A stretch of 64,000 nt of DNA from Steromphala cineraria. Its lineage: Eukaryota > Mollusca > Gastropoda > Trochida > Trochidae. The notes below the pieces were generated by a model, which searched no databases, was not told the DNA's origin, and saw only the letters and a list, made by a program, of their open reading frames with translations. The number at the start of each line of letters is the position of its first letter. Within the stretch, counting starts at the first letter, position 1. Positions 46,870 to 59,417 of the stretch are shown here, in pieces. The DNA lies in contig OU744721.1 of the NCBI GenBank assembly GCA_916613615.1, forward strand, positions 70,065,060 to 70,129,059. Direction: 5' to 3'. A program made the position numbers and the translations under genes.

Positions 46870-48040
46870 TATAAAAAAAACTTCTGTCAGCAGTTAGATG
46901 TAAACCGGTACAAAACTAAATCTTCACATTTTATAGGCATTCATCATTTTTCTATCTTCATAAGTAGGAAAGAAAAACTTAACAAAATATTTTTTCACCT
47001 ACTACTAGGTAAACGTTTTTATGGATCACAACATCAGAGACAAAACTTGTAAACAAGATTGTAATTGGAACAAAGCTCAAATTCTAAGACACAAGAAACT
47101 GTTTTCTTGTTGCTTCTGAATGTAAATATTTATAACTAACATAAAGCTTAAATTGCAACAACACAATCATTGGACATGGTAAATGAAAAAAAATAATTGT
47201 GTTAACATCTAAAACCATTTTCGACACTTTCTTTTGTAAAATTGATTGGTAACTGTAAGTTATAGTAAGATACAATAATTTGATATGTTATTGATGTCAA
47301 TCGTAGAATGTGATATTTTGTAGTGTAGCTTACATATTCTAAAAAAAGATTGTAAATTTCATACAACTTAAATAGAAATCCATAAAGAGGATAAGCTTAA
47401 ACTTGTTTGTAGCTGACTCTGGGCTATTTGTTGACTCAATTGTTTAACTTCACATTCAATGCAGGATAACTTTATTGATTCCACTGTCAATTGAACGATC
47501 CACGTGTCACTAGATCCAAACAAAGATTATGTTTCATCAAATTCAAAACAATATTTATAATAACATACCATTTAAGATGTTAGGATCAAGTTCCTATTTG
47601 AAAATAGTTTGTTTCATTGATAATTAGATAATAATTATTTAGGATCTAAAACAATAAAGGCAGCCAAAGAAAATTTGTGTATGGCTTCCAAATTAATTTT
47701 TTTCAAATTTGTGCAACATTTTGATTTGAAATTGGTAATTAATGTGGGCGATCACTGCTTTTATGAAATCTTAATCTAAATGTAGAGGATTCTGATCTAA
47801 TATGGTAGTAAAAAAACATGGAAAACAATGTCTGCCTGCAGCAAGAACTACTATACACAGTGTTTCCTTTGAACTATTTACTTACTAACAAGGGATTATA
47901 ACAATAACTGGGATCTGTCAGCAAAGTGATACATTTTCCGCACATTCCTGAAGATATTCGAAACTGTGGGTTCAGTTATGATGATGGTATATAACTCAAT
48001 AATGCAATCAAACATTAAGTGTTAAATTTTCTCATCACTT
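46870..48040. other. Gene-free region
   Basis: AT-rich, short noise frames, nothing recognised. Confidence 0.4.
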
Positions 48041-48049
48041 TTCCGAACA

Positions 48050-49470
48050 AGTCATCAGAGAATAGTGATCATGTAGTATACTATGGTTAAACTAATATTA
48101 TCAACAGGTACATGTAGTTACACATATAATGAATGTCATACAATGTATGTGTGCTATTGGGTCGATTGAATGTAACGAGAAGATGTCATGGACACGGAGG
48201 AACAACGAGTTTTGAAACATGATTATTACTTCTAGTAGACTTCTAATTCACTTCTTAATCATGATCTGTACATCAGCATCTTTTGTTGTATCAACATCAA
48301 TTATCCATTGTAAAAACATTATCTTTCTATGTACATCATCTCATCACAACTATATCATGCCCTGTACATCAACCTCGTTTATTGCATAAACAACTCACTA
48401 CATATTTACTTTTACAACATCTTGTATACATAAATATCCTCTTTACTTCATCACCTGCATCACTTGCTTGAGAACGACATTAGTATCTATGTCGAATGTC
48501 GCAAACTTAAACAAGAAGTTGTATATCCATAATATTGCCTTTTTCTTCATGATTATGCCATCTTTGAGTTCCATGCAAACGATGCTAATGCACACGTATG
48601 ACGTTCTTGACTTTCTTTTTACACTTTTAACAAATAATTTTGAATTGCTTAAATTATCCGAGACGATATACATTTGTACAAGGCGATGGCATATAACACG
48701 CTCGGCTGATAATTTGATACCTTAATTATTATTTCATTTTCTCAATTCCCTGTGTAGGTATAAGTGAGAGGGGATTTTATCAAGTGTGTAAACAAAATAA
48801 ATTGATAAAAGTAATTCCATAGTTATTTTTTATATAGTTTTGAATATGAAAAAAAAGTTCAGGGTTTCAAGTGACGGACCTCTTTCAAATGACATCATAA
48901 TCATAATCGGCTATGTTGTCATAATATGTTACTTCAATAATTTCACATAGCCTGACGTTGTAAGTATTACTAAGCATCTTTTAAAAATAGGAATTAAAGC
49001 ATAATTATGTTGGGCATTTTTGTTTTATATTTATGTTCTGTGTTAATCAGAATTATTAAAGTGAGTCTTTATCTTAGTTGTCGTTAAAATTGAGTTAGAA
49101 GGCAGTGCTGCTTTTCAAATAGAAAAACGAGACTTTATAATGACTCAATGGTGTCTTTCTGTTCGATATTGATAACAAATTCATATCCAAGGGAAAACAC
49201 CACAAGATGATATTCTGAATAAAATAGTAATTTGTTTTCATGACTTGGCAAAATATATGTCAATTGTAACTGACCAATTTAGTTTTTGCTGCCGATATAT
49301 TTACATCATATAATTTTTTAACCAGAGAGAGTCATTCCTTTCGAAACGATTTGTTTGTCTGTTGTAAATGTTTGCAACATTTATGTGACAAGGCAATTTG
49401 TTTCTGTAGACACAAACAGTAACAAATCTAAAACATATAGATTATGTGCTATTTCCTCTCCATATTTAAT
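48050..49470. repeat. Dispersed long repeat A, copy 2
   Basis: Same order of landmarks as 21.44-22.64 kb. Between 48215 and 48560 it has about 330 extra bases rich in CATC/ACATC that are absent from copy 1. The TGACGTCA cluster of copy 1 appears here only as mutated forms (TGACATCA, TTGTCATA). Confidence 0.8.
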
Positions 49471-49869
49471 CTTTTCTTTTGAACATTCACAATTTACTCA
49501 TTCAGTACAAAATGACATAGTGATTTGACATTGAAAAACAAGTGTGTCATCAAAAACTTTTGATGTAAGTTCTGTAGTTCTGTATTTATGACCATTTAAC
49601 CATATATATTGGTATTGTATTAATATATATTTTTATATTTTATATTTATTTTTTATATTGTTATATAACTTTCATTATTCATCGTCTGAATTAAATAAGT
49701 GTTGCTGTTTTGATAGATCTACTTTAATTGTCAGAATTGAAAATCAAGTTTCTATTAGTTGACATTTATCTAAAAGACGTGTGTGACTCTATTGCACATA
49801 TATTAAAGGAAGTTGATATGTAGATTGTAAAACGTCCATTGATATTCTTTTTCATTTAGCATGTATCTT

Positions 49870-50230
49870 TTAGGAAAATGTTAAACATGAGTTACTAATT
49901 CCCCAAGAAAGTTTTACTTCAAACTTTTCATTGGATAATCGCATTATATGCATCTATGCAGTTTAGTTTGTAAAGCCTTCTCTGAATGTAGAAATACATT
50001 TTTGAATTGTGCTAATGCCAATCCACAAACGATGTACAATCTGCTTAATTCAACTAATCCTGAAGTTATTTATAATGTTGCAAGTTATGTGAAACAATTA
50101 ATGAACAATATGAAATCTTATGTCAAATCTTTAAAGTCACGTGACCAACAACGATAACTGTAAATTCAACTGAACTTTGGGCCACTGAGCCTTTTATACT
50201 GAATAAACATGTCTGTCTGTCTGTCTGTCA
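49870..50230 (+). mobile_element. 5'-truncated LINE 3' end with (TGTC)n tail
   Basis: A 69-codon frame (49948-50157) resembles the last part of a LINE polyprotein and is followed by GGGCCACTGAGCCTTTTATA, CTGAATAAACATG and then TGTCTGTCTGTCTGTC (50210-50229). A 3' end that passes from a short leader straight into a microsatellite is known for CR1, L2 and related LINEs. Only the tail remains. The protein match is weak, so the tail structure is the main evidence. Confidence 0.55.
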
Positions 50231-50611
50231 ATGCAGAAGCTTTGTTTAGACGTAGACAATAATACATGTACATGAGTTTTACGTATCATTTATACAACTA
50301 TAACAGATACGTTGAAAATGTTGAAAAACTATGCAGAGTCTTATTAAAAACCAATGTTAAAGAATATTTATTTATTTTAGATAAACTATCTTCAACACTA
50401 TAGTGTTCAGTAAAATTTGGAAGTATGTAAAACCAGACAGGAAAACATGATCTAGAAACAGGATATAAACTATACGATGCGATGTATATTTTCCATTTGA
50501 AGGCCAGCCTATAACTTCAAAACATCAACAAAGTTATTTAACATTGAAAACAACACTATAGAGACCAACAGATAAAATCTAAGCATACAGACCCTTGCAG
50601 AATTAGTTACC

Positions 50612-50690
50612 TGAAAACCGCGGTCTGACTGCAATCTGATCGCGATCAACCGTGATCAGATTGCAGTCAAACTGTGGTCGATCCGATCAA
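50612..50690. repeat. 32-bp GATC-rich repeat, short locus
   Basis: About two units of the same 32-bp repeat seen at 59.4 kb. TGACTGCAATCTGATC and GATCAGATTGCAGTCA form a perfect 16-bp inverted repeat around a 12-base loop. Confidence 0.8.
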
Positions 50691-50699
50691 GGGATGAGA

Positions 50700-52125
50700 G
50701 TGATTATAGACATTGTCTGCATGTCGGCAGTACAGCATAAGTTTAATCATAATAGATTGAGAAACTCAAATCTGCCGTATTCGGTCCAAATTGATTTTAC
50801 TACATGATTTGTTATTTGTTATTCAAACTTTAACAACGCATACTATTCCTTTGTTCAGATACTTCATGTCTACCTTCTACACTGTCGTAAAACGTATAGC
50901 GATTTTTTGCACTGGTTAAAAAATGAAATTATATCCTGTTGCATAAAGTGTAATTTGAATGTACCTTGCTACGACTTTTTGTAGCGTATGTGTGAAGTTA
51001 TGAACATCGTTAACTCATCATTACTTATATTCCTCATTCATACAAGAGAGATATATCACTTTATGGTGTTATGAAAGCCATTTGACTTCTCTGTAGTTTG
51101 TGGGTGTTTAAATTTTAAGACGGCCGAATGAAATCGTGAAAATCTCCATGCCAATACACGTCATAACGTTATACACAAGTTTTAATGACAGATGTAAATT
51201 GTTAAATAATTCGTGATATCATATTTGATTTTGTTGAATTTTGGAGACAATAGGAAGAAGGAATAATTACTGATCATGATATTCTCGGTTTTTGGACAAC
51301 ACTGGGTAATTTAGACAGGACACAATGGGAGAAAGTTGTATTATTGGTATATGACTGTCACTGTCATTTTCAAATATTTTTTCAAAACTGTATATTTTAA
51401 TTCTTTGTGTGCACGACCTTTTTTTTAATACATTTGGAGGAAATAAAGATGGCTTATCAATCATCGTGACAATCTCACATGCCAGTATGGTAAGGCATAA
51501 CTGAAACGGTACAACCAGTAGCAGTAGTAATATAAAATGTTTCCATCAAATCAAGTCTAATGGTCTATTTTCAAGGTATAACTGAAATAGAACAAGAACA
51601 CATATGTAATATTGATTATCTGTGATCAGTTTTGCTGATATATGTGCATTAATTTATATGCGAATTGAGAATTTTGAGAATTTCACCTTCCGGGCCGCAT
51701 ACCTTTAATGAGAAGAGACAACCTCTATGTAGATTTTGTAATTCTGTCATGAATGTAAATATTACAGTGTTTATGTTTTCACGGGTAAGTTTATAATTAT
51801 GATAACACCCGATAGAAACAGCCAGAGAAAAGTTTATGAATTAATTTGTATGTACAACAGCGACTTCTGACCGATGGTGTCATATACCGCATTGATTTTT
51901 CAAAAACGTTCATCTTTTACAGGTTTAACAAGTAGTTTATTGGTCGAGTCATTCAGTGTTGCTGCCAAATTACCAGTTATCAGTATGTCCAAAGTCTTGT
52001 ACTTTAAAATGGCTCAGGTTCATACACGTGGGATCAACAATTTAAGTTGGATCAACCATTTAAGTACGCGGATTAAAAATCGGCAAAAATCTTGTCGATC
52101 CCGCGTGAATGTCACCTCCACTTAT
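50700..52125. other. Gene-free region
   Basis: No supported gene or repeat. Confidence 0.4.
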
Positions 52126-52132
52126 CGAGAAT

Positions 52133-52254
52133 AATGCAGAGGAATATATGGATGACAACTTCTTTGGTCATTGAATGCAAAGTTTACAAGAATCTGTGTT
52201 GAAAAGCCGCATGCAATGAACAAAGAAGTTGTCATCGATATATTCCTCTGCATT
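52133..52254. repeat. Hairpin with 46-bp arms
   Basis: Arms 52133-52178 and 52209-52254 are inverted copies with about three mismatches (AATGCAGAGGAATATAT and GATGACAACTTCTTTG) around a 30-base loop. The near-identity makes it one of the youngest hairpins in the window. No open frame spans it. Confidence 0.85.
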
Positions 52255-52848
52255 ACTGTCATTCCAACTTATATCATGCCTCTCAAAGAAGTTAATCGAG
52301 AACAGTCGATTGGCTTAGAAGGATTAACGCATGGATAATCCCGATCCTCATGAATACAATTGTCGACAGTAACTTGAGTTACGAGTTAAAACGAGACGTT
52401 TTACTAATTTACCATTAGCTGAAATAGTATATGTCTTATATTTGTTTTTACGCTGTTAAAGTTGAGTACCATGTTCTATTGTCCACAGTATACATACCAT
52501 AGACAAGAGATTTTATTTATTAATGTGGACATTTGTCAAGATTTTGTGCCTTTTAATCTAGCCTTATTATGTTCAGTCCAGAGTTTTTATGTATTGTTGC
52601 CAAAAGCTGCAGATTTATGTCAGAAAAAGGAAAATCTTTTTTATGTTAGGTTAAATATATTTCATAGTCAATTTTGTTGTATTTATATTTCATATGTCGT
52701 AGTCTCTCATAACCCTCATATCAACGGTTGGCTCTTATGTTTTTGTTTTTAGCAAAATATATATGTATGTTATTCATAAGATGCTAATACTGTTTTAATT
52801 TGTTTTATCTATTTGTAAATGTTCTATGTAACCCAGCACGTGACTTAT

Positions 52849-52869
52849 TTTCTCTCTCTCTCTCTCTCT
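52849..52869. repeat. (TC)n microsatellite
   Basis: About ten TC dinucleotides. Not in a gene. Confidence 0.9.
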
Positions 52870-52879
52870 GTTGATCGGC

Positions 52880-55800
52880 CCTGTTCGTTTCATTCAAGGA
52901 CATTTGAACTTGATTTGGAGAACTCAGCAGCTTCATCTCGTTTACTCTAGGGTGGGAGATTGCCCCTATTTTCCTCTTTATTGTGTATTGCTTTGCCTAC
53001 ATACCTGATACAAAGGCCGCCGCCATTACTTCGTTAATTAACCCTTGACCCGATTTACTACCCAACATCTCGCTATCTTACCGTCTCGCTCTAGGAGACA
53101 AATTACCACAAGAAAGGACTTCCGGTTATGTAAAAGCCATAAAGTCCCGATTGTTTCACGAAGATTAAAAAGGAATCGAAGAATAGTATGTTTTAACGTG
53201 TGATGTGTCATTTTGCTGCACTGATTTAATTGGGGGAGGGAGAGGAGAACACTGTTTAACATCCATTATTCAGCGTCGCCTACAGCTCGGCTGTACAATC
53301 TGAACGCACATACATCTGTAGATTCAAAGTCGGAAACATCAAAGTCCTATTCAGCGATCAAAGCGGTATATCACATACCCATTTCATATCAACGCCGGTG
53401 ACCGGATTGGTGGTATTTATTGTCTGATATTGCTAAAGAGGTTATGTAATGTATTTTTCCCAGGAATGATAGATCGTTATTGCCAGTACCGTTATCTATG
53501 GGAATGAGCGGTTTTAGAGCGCAGCCGAAATTACCAGGCGAACACTTTGAAAACTCATTAGAGCGTGACCAGGCCTGTCGCCACTTGCGTATCTACCATA
53601 ATGTCCGGAGATAAACCCCCTTAAAACCTAAACCATTTATGTGTTAAATTCTGATTTATAAAAATGGCAGAAGCAGTTACATTAACATCTAAGAAATACG
53701 CTAAACTCGAACTTATATAAAACGGTGAGTCAATTTTGTTTGCGGATTCGCTTTGATGGATGTGACTGTACCATTATGCGGAATGTGATGATCCCAAATA
53801 TAACATTGGTGCATTTTCAATACGAATCGAAACCTTATATATCATAAATATATCAATCACTGCCGTAACAATAATTTATGTTTAATTATTCTATTTTTGA
53901 CATGTGTTGTAAAAATACGGATATTGATCATAACTTACTATAGATTATTCACTGTGGCGTCTATATTTTTCATAAAAATAAAGATATCATGATAAATAAC
54001 ATTTAACCGTCCACACTTTTCCTTTCCATTCATATCACCATGGTACAATTATCCACCGTCTAATGGCTCTTTAGAATAAATCTTTATTTTGCAGTAAACT
54101 CACAAAAATGTAACATTATTTAGGTATTCTTTTTTAGAAAATATTCGGTTTGGTCACTGAAAATATAAACAATTTGTTATTTGTCACCGTAAAAAAAAAC
54201 AGTCAGTGTATGTTATGTAAGATTCAGCAAACAACAGACCATCAGATTATCACTTTAAACAGACAAGTCTAGCCACAACGGTGCCAATATAACAATGAAA
54301 TTTTATCAAGATGAAGCCTTGTTGCGTCATTTATAGGGTTTTGAAATATACAATGCGACATGTTTATACAATTAAAAATTAGCTTGAATAAACTATTATT
54401 GAGCCGTCGGATATCTATGCTTTCGGAATAAATAAAACTTGAATGTATTTTGTAACTATTTGTATGTAAAATGAACGATGAAAAGGGTGTCATTACACGT
54501 TGAAACTACTCCCCTTCTCCTACGTCATAGACGGTAGATACGCTCGTGACACGCTTCAGTGACCACAAATTCTGTTCGCGGCGGCTAATTAGGCAGTGTA
54601 TTTGAAAACCTTTATTTAGGCAGGTTACCGTCGTTCTTTCGAAAATTCAAAGTTGAATATAATTCAAATTGCAAGCCCCTTTTCATGAATCCCCAAAAGT
54701 GGCTATAGACCATTTTAGTCCTCCTTAACGATAAGAACTGATGAGGGATACACATTCCTAATCACTGATGAAAGTGGTATATCACATGATCACTCTATGT
54801 TACCGCCGGTGACCAGTTTGTCGGTATGTATTGAGTGACAATGACGTCATCACTGTGTCTTGTATGTTGTGTCATATATTAAGACTGCTTCCATAAAAAA
54901 TAATGTCTTTTGAACTTAGGCGATCATTCATTGATATACTTTTTAAAAAGGATGAGTTAGTGTCAGGATTAATTGTGCAAACACTAAACGACGACAGTTT
55001 CTGGTATTGGGCAAAAAGGATTTACTGAACACTTCTCATATTTGATAAAACCTAAATCAAGAATGTCATCTATGATGTTGAAAGAGATTATCATAATACG
55101 TTAGACATATATGATAGTAAGAAAATGACATTAACGACTTATCTTATAATTATTCTATTTTTTTGCATTAAATTACAAACTATCCACTGAAAAAAAAGAT
55201 ATAAATAATGTAATAATGATTTTTGATATAAAAAAGCAAGAGTCTGATATCTAATAATTCCTAAATTTGATGATAATGATGTTTCTGAATAACATGAACC
55301 CGTAATGTAGCATAGCGACACAAACAGTGGTATATTAAAATTCAGTTATTGAAACAGTGTCAATTGTTCAATAGCAGCATTTACAGGAAATTAATACAGC
55401 CAAATGTTAATTCATGACATATTTACATTCAATCATTTCTTATGTTTTCCCGAAATGTTCACTAGAATTACAACCAATCCCGATGTTATGTAACTACGAG
55501 ACGAGTGACACATGAATAAACTCGTCGGTCTGTCTCTTCTAAGTAAATCCTGATTCACCGAGGGAGCTAGCTAATCACCGAGACATACACATGTACACCT
55601 GTTGTATGTACACGATGTCAGACAAACAGACACACAGAATATTTGTGTCTCACTTGGTTACACAACCAATCTATCAGCACGAATAATTACCACCTGCAGT
55701 CGTTTGTTAGATTGTTATATTATTGTGCCAACACCCCAATCTCCCGGAAACACTAAGTCTTCATCTCGAAAATGAAAGGAAACTCTTTTGAAAGTTCTAA

Positions 55801-56740
55801 TAACCACAAACATATTTTTTTATATTTCTTTGGAATATATGAAAGTCTGATTACAATATTGTATAGTGCGTCAAAGGTCGCTACTCAAATATGTTCAGTT
55901 AGTCGCACACCGTTTCGTCGAATTTATAGTTTTAGGATAGAAAAATCCATTCGACGGATCGGTACTGTAGCCTACTTCATTTATTAACTTAGATTCTCCC
56001 AGTGTCTCTTGCTCGTCAAACTTCGAATGATCGTCACAAAATCACCCAAGCGTTATTCGACGGATAGGTACAGAATCAGTTTTGAAAATTCAGAGGATCA
56101 GGCTGTAATTGTTCAGTTTGGTAATGGAAGCCACTTTTGATGGGTCGCTTAGACTTGTCTGGCCACAAACCAGTGAATGCATGACTACACACGCCCCCTT
56201 TTTGTGACCGGGCGTCATTAACAGAATCAGCCTCGTTATCTATACATCTATCGTAACAATACCACAGAAAAAAACCCAATAAATAACGATTTTCAGAAAA
56301 TGATTCCACTCAGTTAGATAAATCATTTGACGATGTAACACTACTAAGCATTTGGTGTAAAAGGGATATCAATGGTAATTAAACAATTATTTAGGCGGTA
56401 TATCAGTTGAATTAATGATGCATTACTTTCTATGTTTATTGTGTCACAACCGCGCAAGTTTTATGGCCCCTAACCCAGGTGGGTTTTTCACAGCCGATAA
56501 TAACGCTGTCTTAATGAAAGGCCAATTAAAGGTGTTTATTTGACAATTAAAAAAAAAATCAAGTTCCTCTTTCATTTTTTGAAAAATCGAAAAGTGGTAA
56601 AGTTGAGGTTAATGGATGTTTAACTTAACGATTGACATGTAAAGTTCATTTACGGTAATTAATATGCTCACATGGCAATTTAAAGCACGATTTTCTTACT
56701 GAAATAAAGGGATCTTACGAAAAGATAAATACGTGTTAAC
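52880..56740. other. Region without a supported gene, less AT-rich at 53.0-53.6 kb
   Basis: A stretch near 53.0-53.6 kb is less AT-rich. A block at about 53340-53440 recurs at about 54750-54845 (GGTATATCACAT, then CGCCGGTGACC and TCGGTATGTATTG-like ends). A motif TTCGACGGAT.GGTAC is repeated at 55949 and 56056. An isolated TGACGTCA is at 54842. No exon could be supported. Confidence 0.4.
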
Positions 56741-56748
56741 AATGGCTA

Positions 56749-56909
56749 AATAAATAGAGATTATTACCCGAGGAAGTGTGTCATATGACTTTTACGAAAC
56801 GAGCGTGAATTTTTGTAATACCCGAGCGAGAGCGAGGGTTATACACAAATTTGCACGAGTTTCGTAAAAGTCATATGACACACCTCCGAGGGTAATAATA
56901 TCTTTATTT
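56749..56909. repeat. Large palindrome 3 (about 78-bp arms)
   Basis: Arms with GTGTGTCATATGACTTTTAC in common, apex CCCGAGCGAGAGCGAGGG. It is followed, as in the other two, by CGGCCG (56971) and TGACGTCA (56984). Confidence 0.88.
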
Positions 56910-57916
56910 CCGATTCTATTCCATTTTATCATCTTAAAAATATCCAAGACACGGGCCGCTTCCGTTGCGACGGCCGACTACGATGACGTCACAAACAATG
57001 GTGTTATGACGTCCCAGGCGAAAAAATACGGGAACTCGCGCTACAACAATCGTTGCTAGGAAAAATTGATATGTGCACTAGTGCTCATATTGAAAATACG
57101 TCACCACTTATTTCCAACCGTGTGGGTAATAATACTTTGTATCAATAAAAATAGTTCTAAAACGAATGCACAATGTTCGGTTACGTCATGTGAGCCGATT
57201 TCCCTTCGAGCGGCCACATTGTATTCCATAATGTTCGCACATTAAAATGGCCGCTCGAATGTTCAAGTTCAAGGGATCTGACTGATATGGCGAAACACAG
57301 TGTGTTATAAACATCCAACAAGCAGGTTAATTTCGAATATGGTATAACTACTTGGCCACTAATTCATCAAACCGTTTAGACACCTTTGTGGCACCATTTT
57401 GACACAGAATGAGGCACCATTTTGACAATAAAAATGATCGACACACACATATATTCCAGTGCACATATTGTATTACTAGTATGTATATGTATTATGTGTT
57501 ATGATAGTGTGAGACAAGAAGGATTGCTAGCGTATCTCATTCCTACAGTTTAGTATCTATTTCAACGCCGCTTCAATTCATATTTCTCAAATCTGGATGA
57601 AAAACAAATATCAAACTCAATGAATATACTGTATAATTTACTGCCATATATTTTATGTAGCGTATGAAACTTTATGTTGTTCTGTTAGTGAACGTCACCC
57701 ATTATTATTTTTGCAAATATATCTTCGAATCGCCTTAGCATAACTTGTTGGCCAAACCGATTCATTTATCTTTAATGAAATGAATATGTTTAAACCAAAT
57801 CAATGAAATCAAAAATGAAAAGAACAATATAATGTGTTTAAAACATCAAATCAGTGAATACCTTATGAAAAGTGTCATGTTGTTGGGTATGCCAAATGAG
57901 GAAGAGGGCTGCAGCT

Positions 57917-58122
57917 CTAAATTAAATTTTTGTCGAAGATACGTTTTGGCAGTGGTTCAAACCAAGTATCGATTGTAATATTGTAATGATTAGTACCAGG
58001 ATCAGCACCTACATATAATCGACCGAAATATTTGTAATAACTTGAGGGAATTGGATACCAACTCAAAGGTGTATACACGTGAACTGAATGTAATTGAAAA
58101 ATTAGTTCATTGTCCATTGTTA
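57917..58122 (-). CDS. Candidate 3' exon, unidentified protein
   Basis: A minus-strand frame of 66 codons after a clean acceptor (TGGTTTTCAG|ATAACAATGG at 58122). The text is protein-like: LHSVHVYTPLSWYPIPSSYY, RLYVGADPGTNHYNIT and DTWFEPLPKRIFDKN, with few of the K/I/F/N runs typical of AT-rich noise. It ends at a stop at 57917. I do not recognise the family and see no partner exon nearby. It may be chance. Confidence 0.25.
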
Positions 58123-58642
58123 TCTGAAAACCAGTATAGTATGACTAAATATTGGTGTAAGCTTTTCGTGTGTGATTATGATATTTTACGTATTTGTTAT
58201 GAGTATCTGTAAAAGGAGTTGAAAATTTAACCTGTTTAGATTCCCACGTTTCAGGTTAAACGTATACCGTTATTGTCATTAATTTCATTTACCGGTAAGT
58301 ATGATTATAGATTGAATAGATTATTCATCAGTGTTAAAACAATAGGCTTTCTTATAAACAGTTAAATATGGGGTCTCTGAAAAACCAAATGATTATTACC
58401 ATATCACCCAGTTAAATATCTTGCTCATTGCGTAATAATACTTTTGTTTAATGTTCACTGTAATATTATTCACGCAGATCTATTACATATCATTACATGA
58501 AATATGTATAGAAAAACCTACACTTTGTCTACTCAACAGTTCTTATTATCAGTAGAAACTGAAAATATAATGAAATAAATATTGCTCATCTCAAATAACC
58601 AATGTGATCAGATGAAATTGTAGACGAATTATTCTTTATATT

Positions 58643-59003
58643 AAAGTGGCAGTAGCACGTTCTTTCTTGAAGAAAAACAATATAAATTTGTCACTGATAA
58701 TTGAATGTTAATGATTAATGTATTATGTTGATAATGTCAAAAATCGTATTACACAATCATCCATTGTAAGAAAATAAATTATAAAGTTTCACATAAAGAC
58801 CATTGGCGGTAATTTTTGTATGAACAACTTTAACTCATTTTGTGTAAGAAAACAAGAATCCAATGGCTGAACTTTACAAAATATATTTAATTCATTACTG
58901 CTTCATTCGGTAAAATATTTGTCTTTCAATTGGAACCATTTATTTTCATTTTCCTGACATCAGCTTATATTCCTCCAAAAAACGTACTACTGTCCCTTAA
59001 AAA
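58643..59003. mobile_element. TTAA-type MITE, copy 4
   Basis: Bounded by TTAA with ends AGTGGCAGTAGCACGTTCTT and AACGTACTACTGTCCC; the interior follows copy 1 (ACCATTGGCGG, TCATTTTGTGTAAGAAAA, TTTCAATTGGAACCAT). Confidence 0.85.
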
Positions 59004-59417
59004 TATCCTTTGTATGTTAATTCCAGAATACGATTTGTCAAACCTTACGCAAGTTTTTAAATACTATAATGATTATTAAAATCACGCCTCACAACATAAC
59101 CTAGTCTTATTCAATTCGAATTGAGTAAAAGAAAATTATTTGTATTGATTACTGATAATCACTTCTGGCCGTAACAAGTGAAACGGTGATACCGATGTTG
59201 CATATAACTACTACATATTTAGTGTTTACAATTAACATGTTTTATTTGGTCATAAAACATATGCCTTTTCCATACATATGTAAATCAACCATAACATTGT
59301 TTATGCGTTTTCAAATTATAACTGACGACAAACATATCTGTACAAATTGACTGTCCTCTTTATATCAACTGATGGGCTTTATAGATCAAATTTTCCTTCT
59401 TTCAATGATTCTGAATT

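Noticed and set aside
50210..50229. (TGTC)n as an independent microsatellite
   Set aside because: It directly follows a LINE-like 3' end, so it is better read as that element's tail.
53664..53740. ATGGCAGAAGCAGTT start followed by a strong donor GTGAGT
   Set aside because: An in-frame TAA lies before the donor, so it could at most be an untranslated first exon; no second exon was found.
56076..56309. 77-codon minus-strand frame with fairly protein-like text
   Set aside because: No family recognised, no splice support, and the region has small repeats; left as unsupported.
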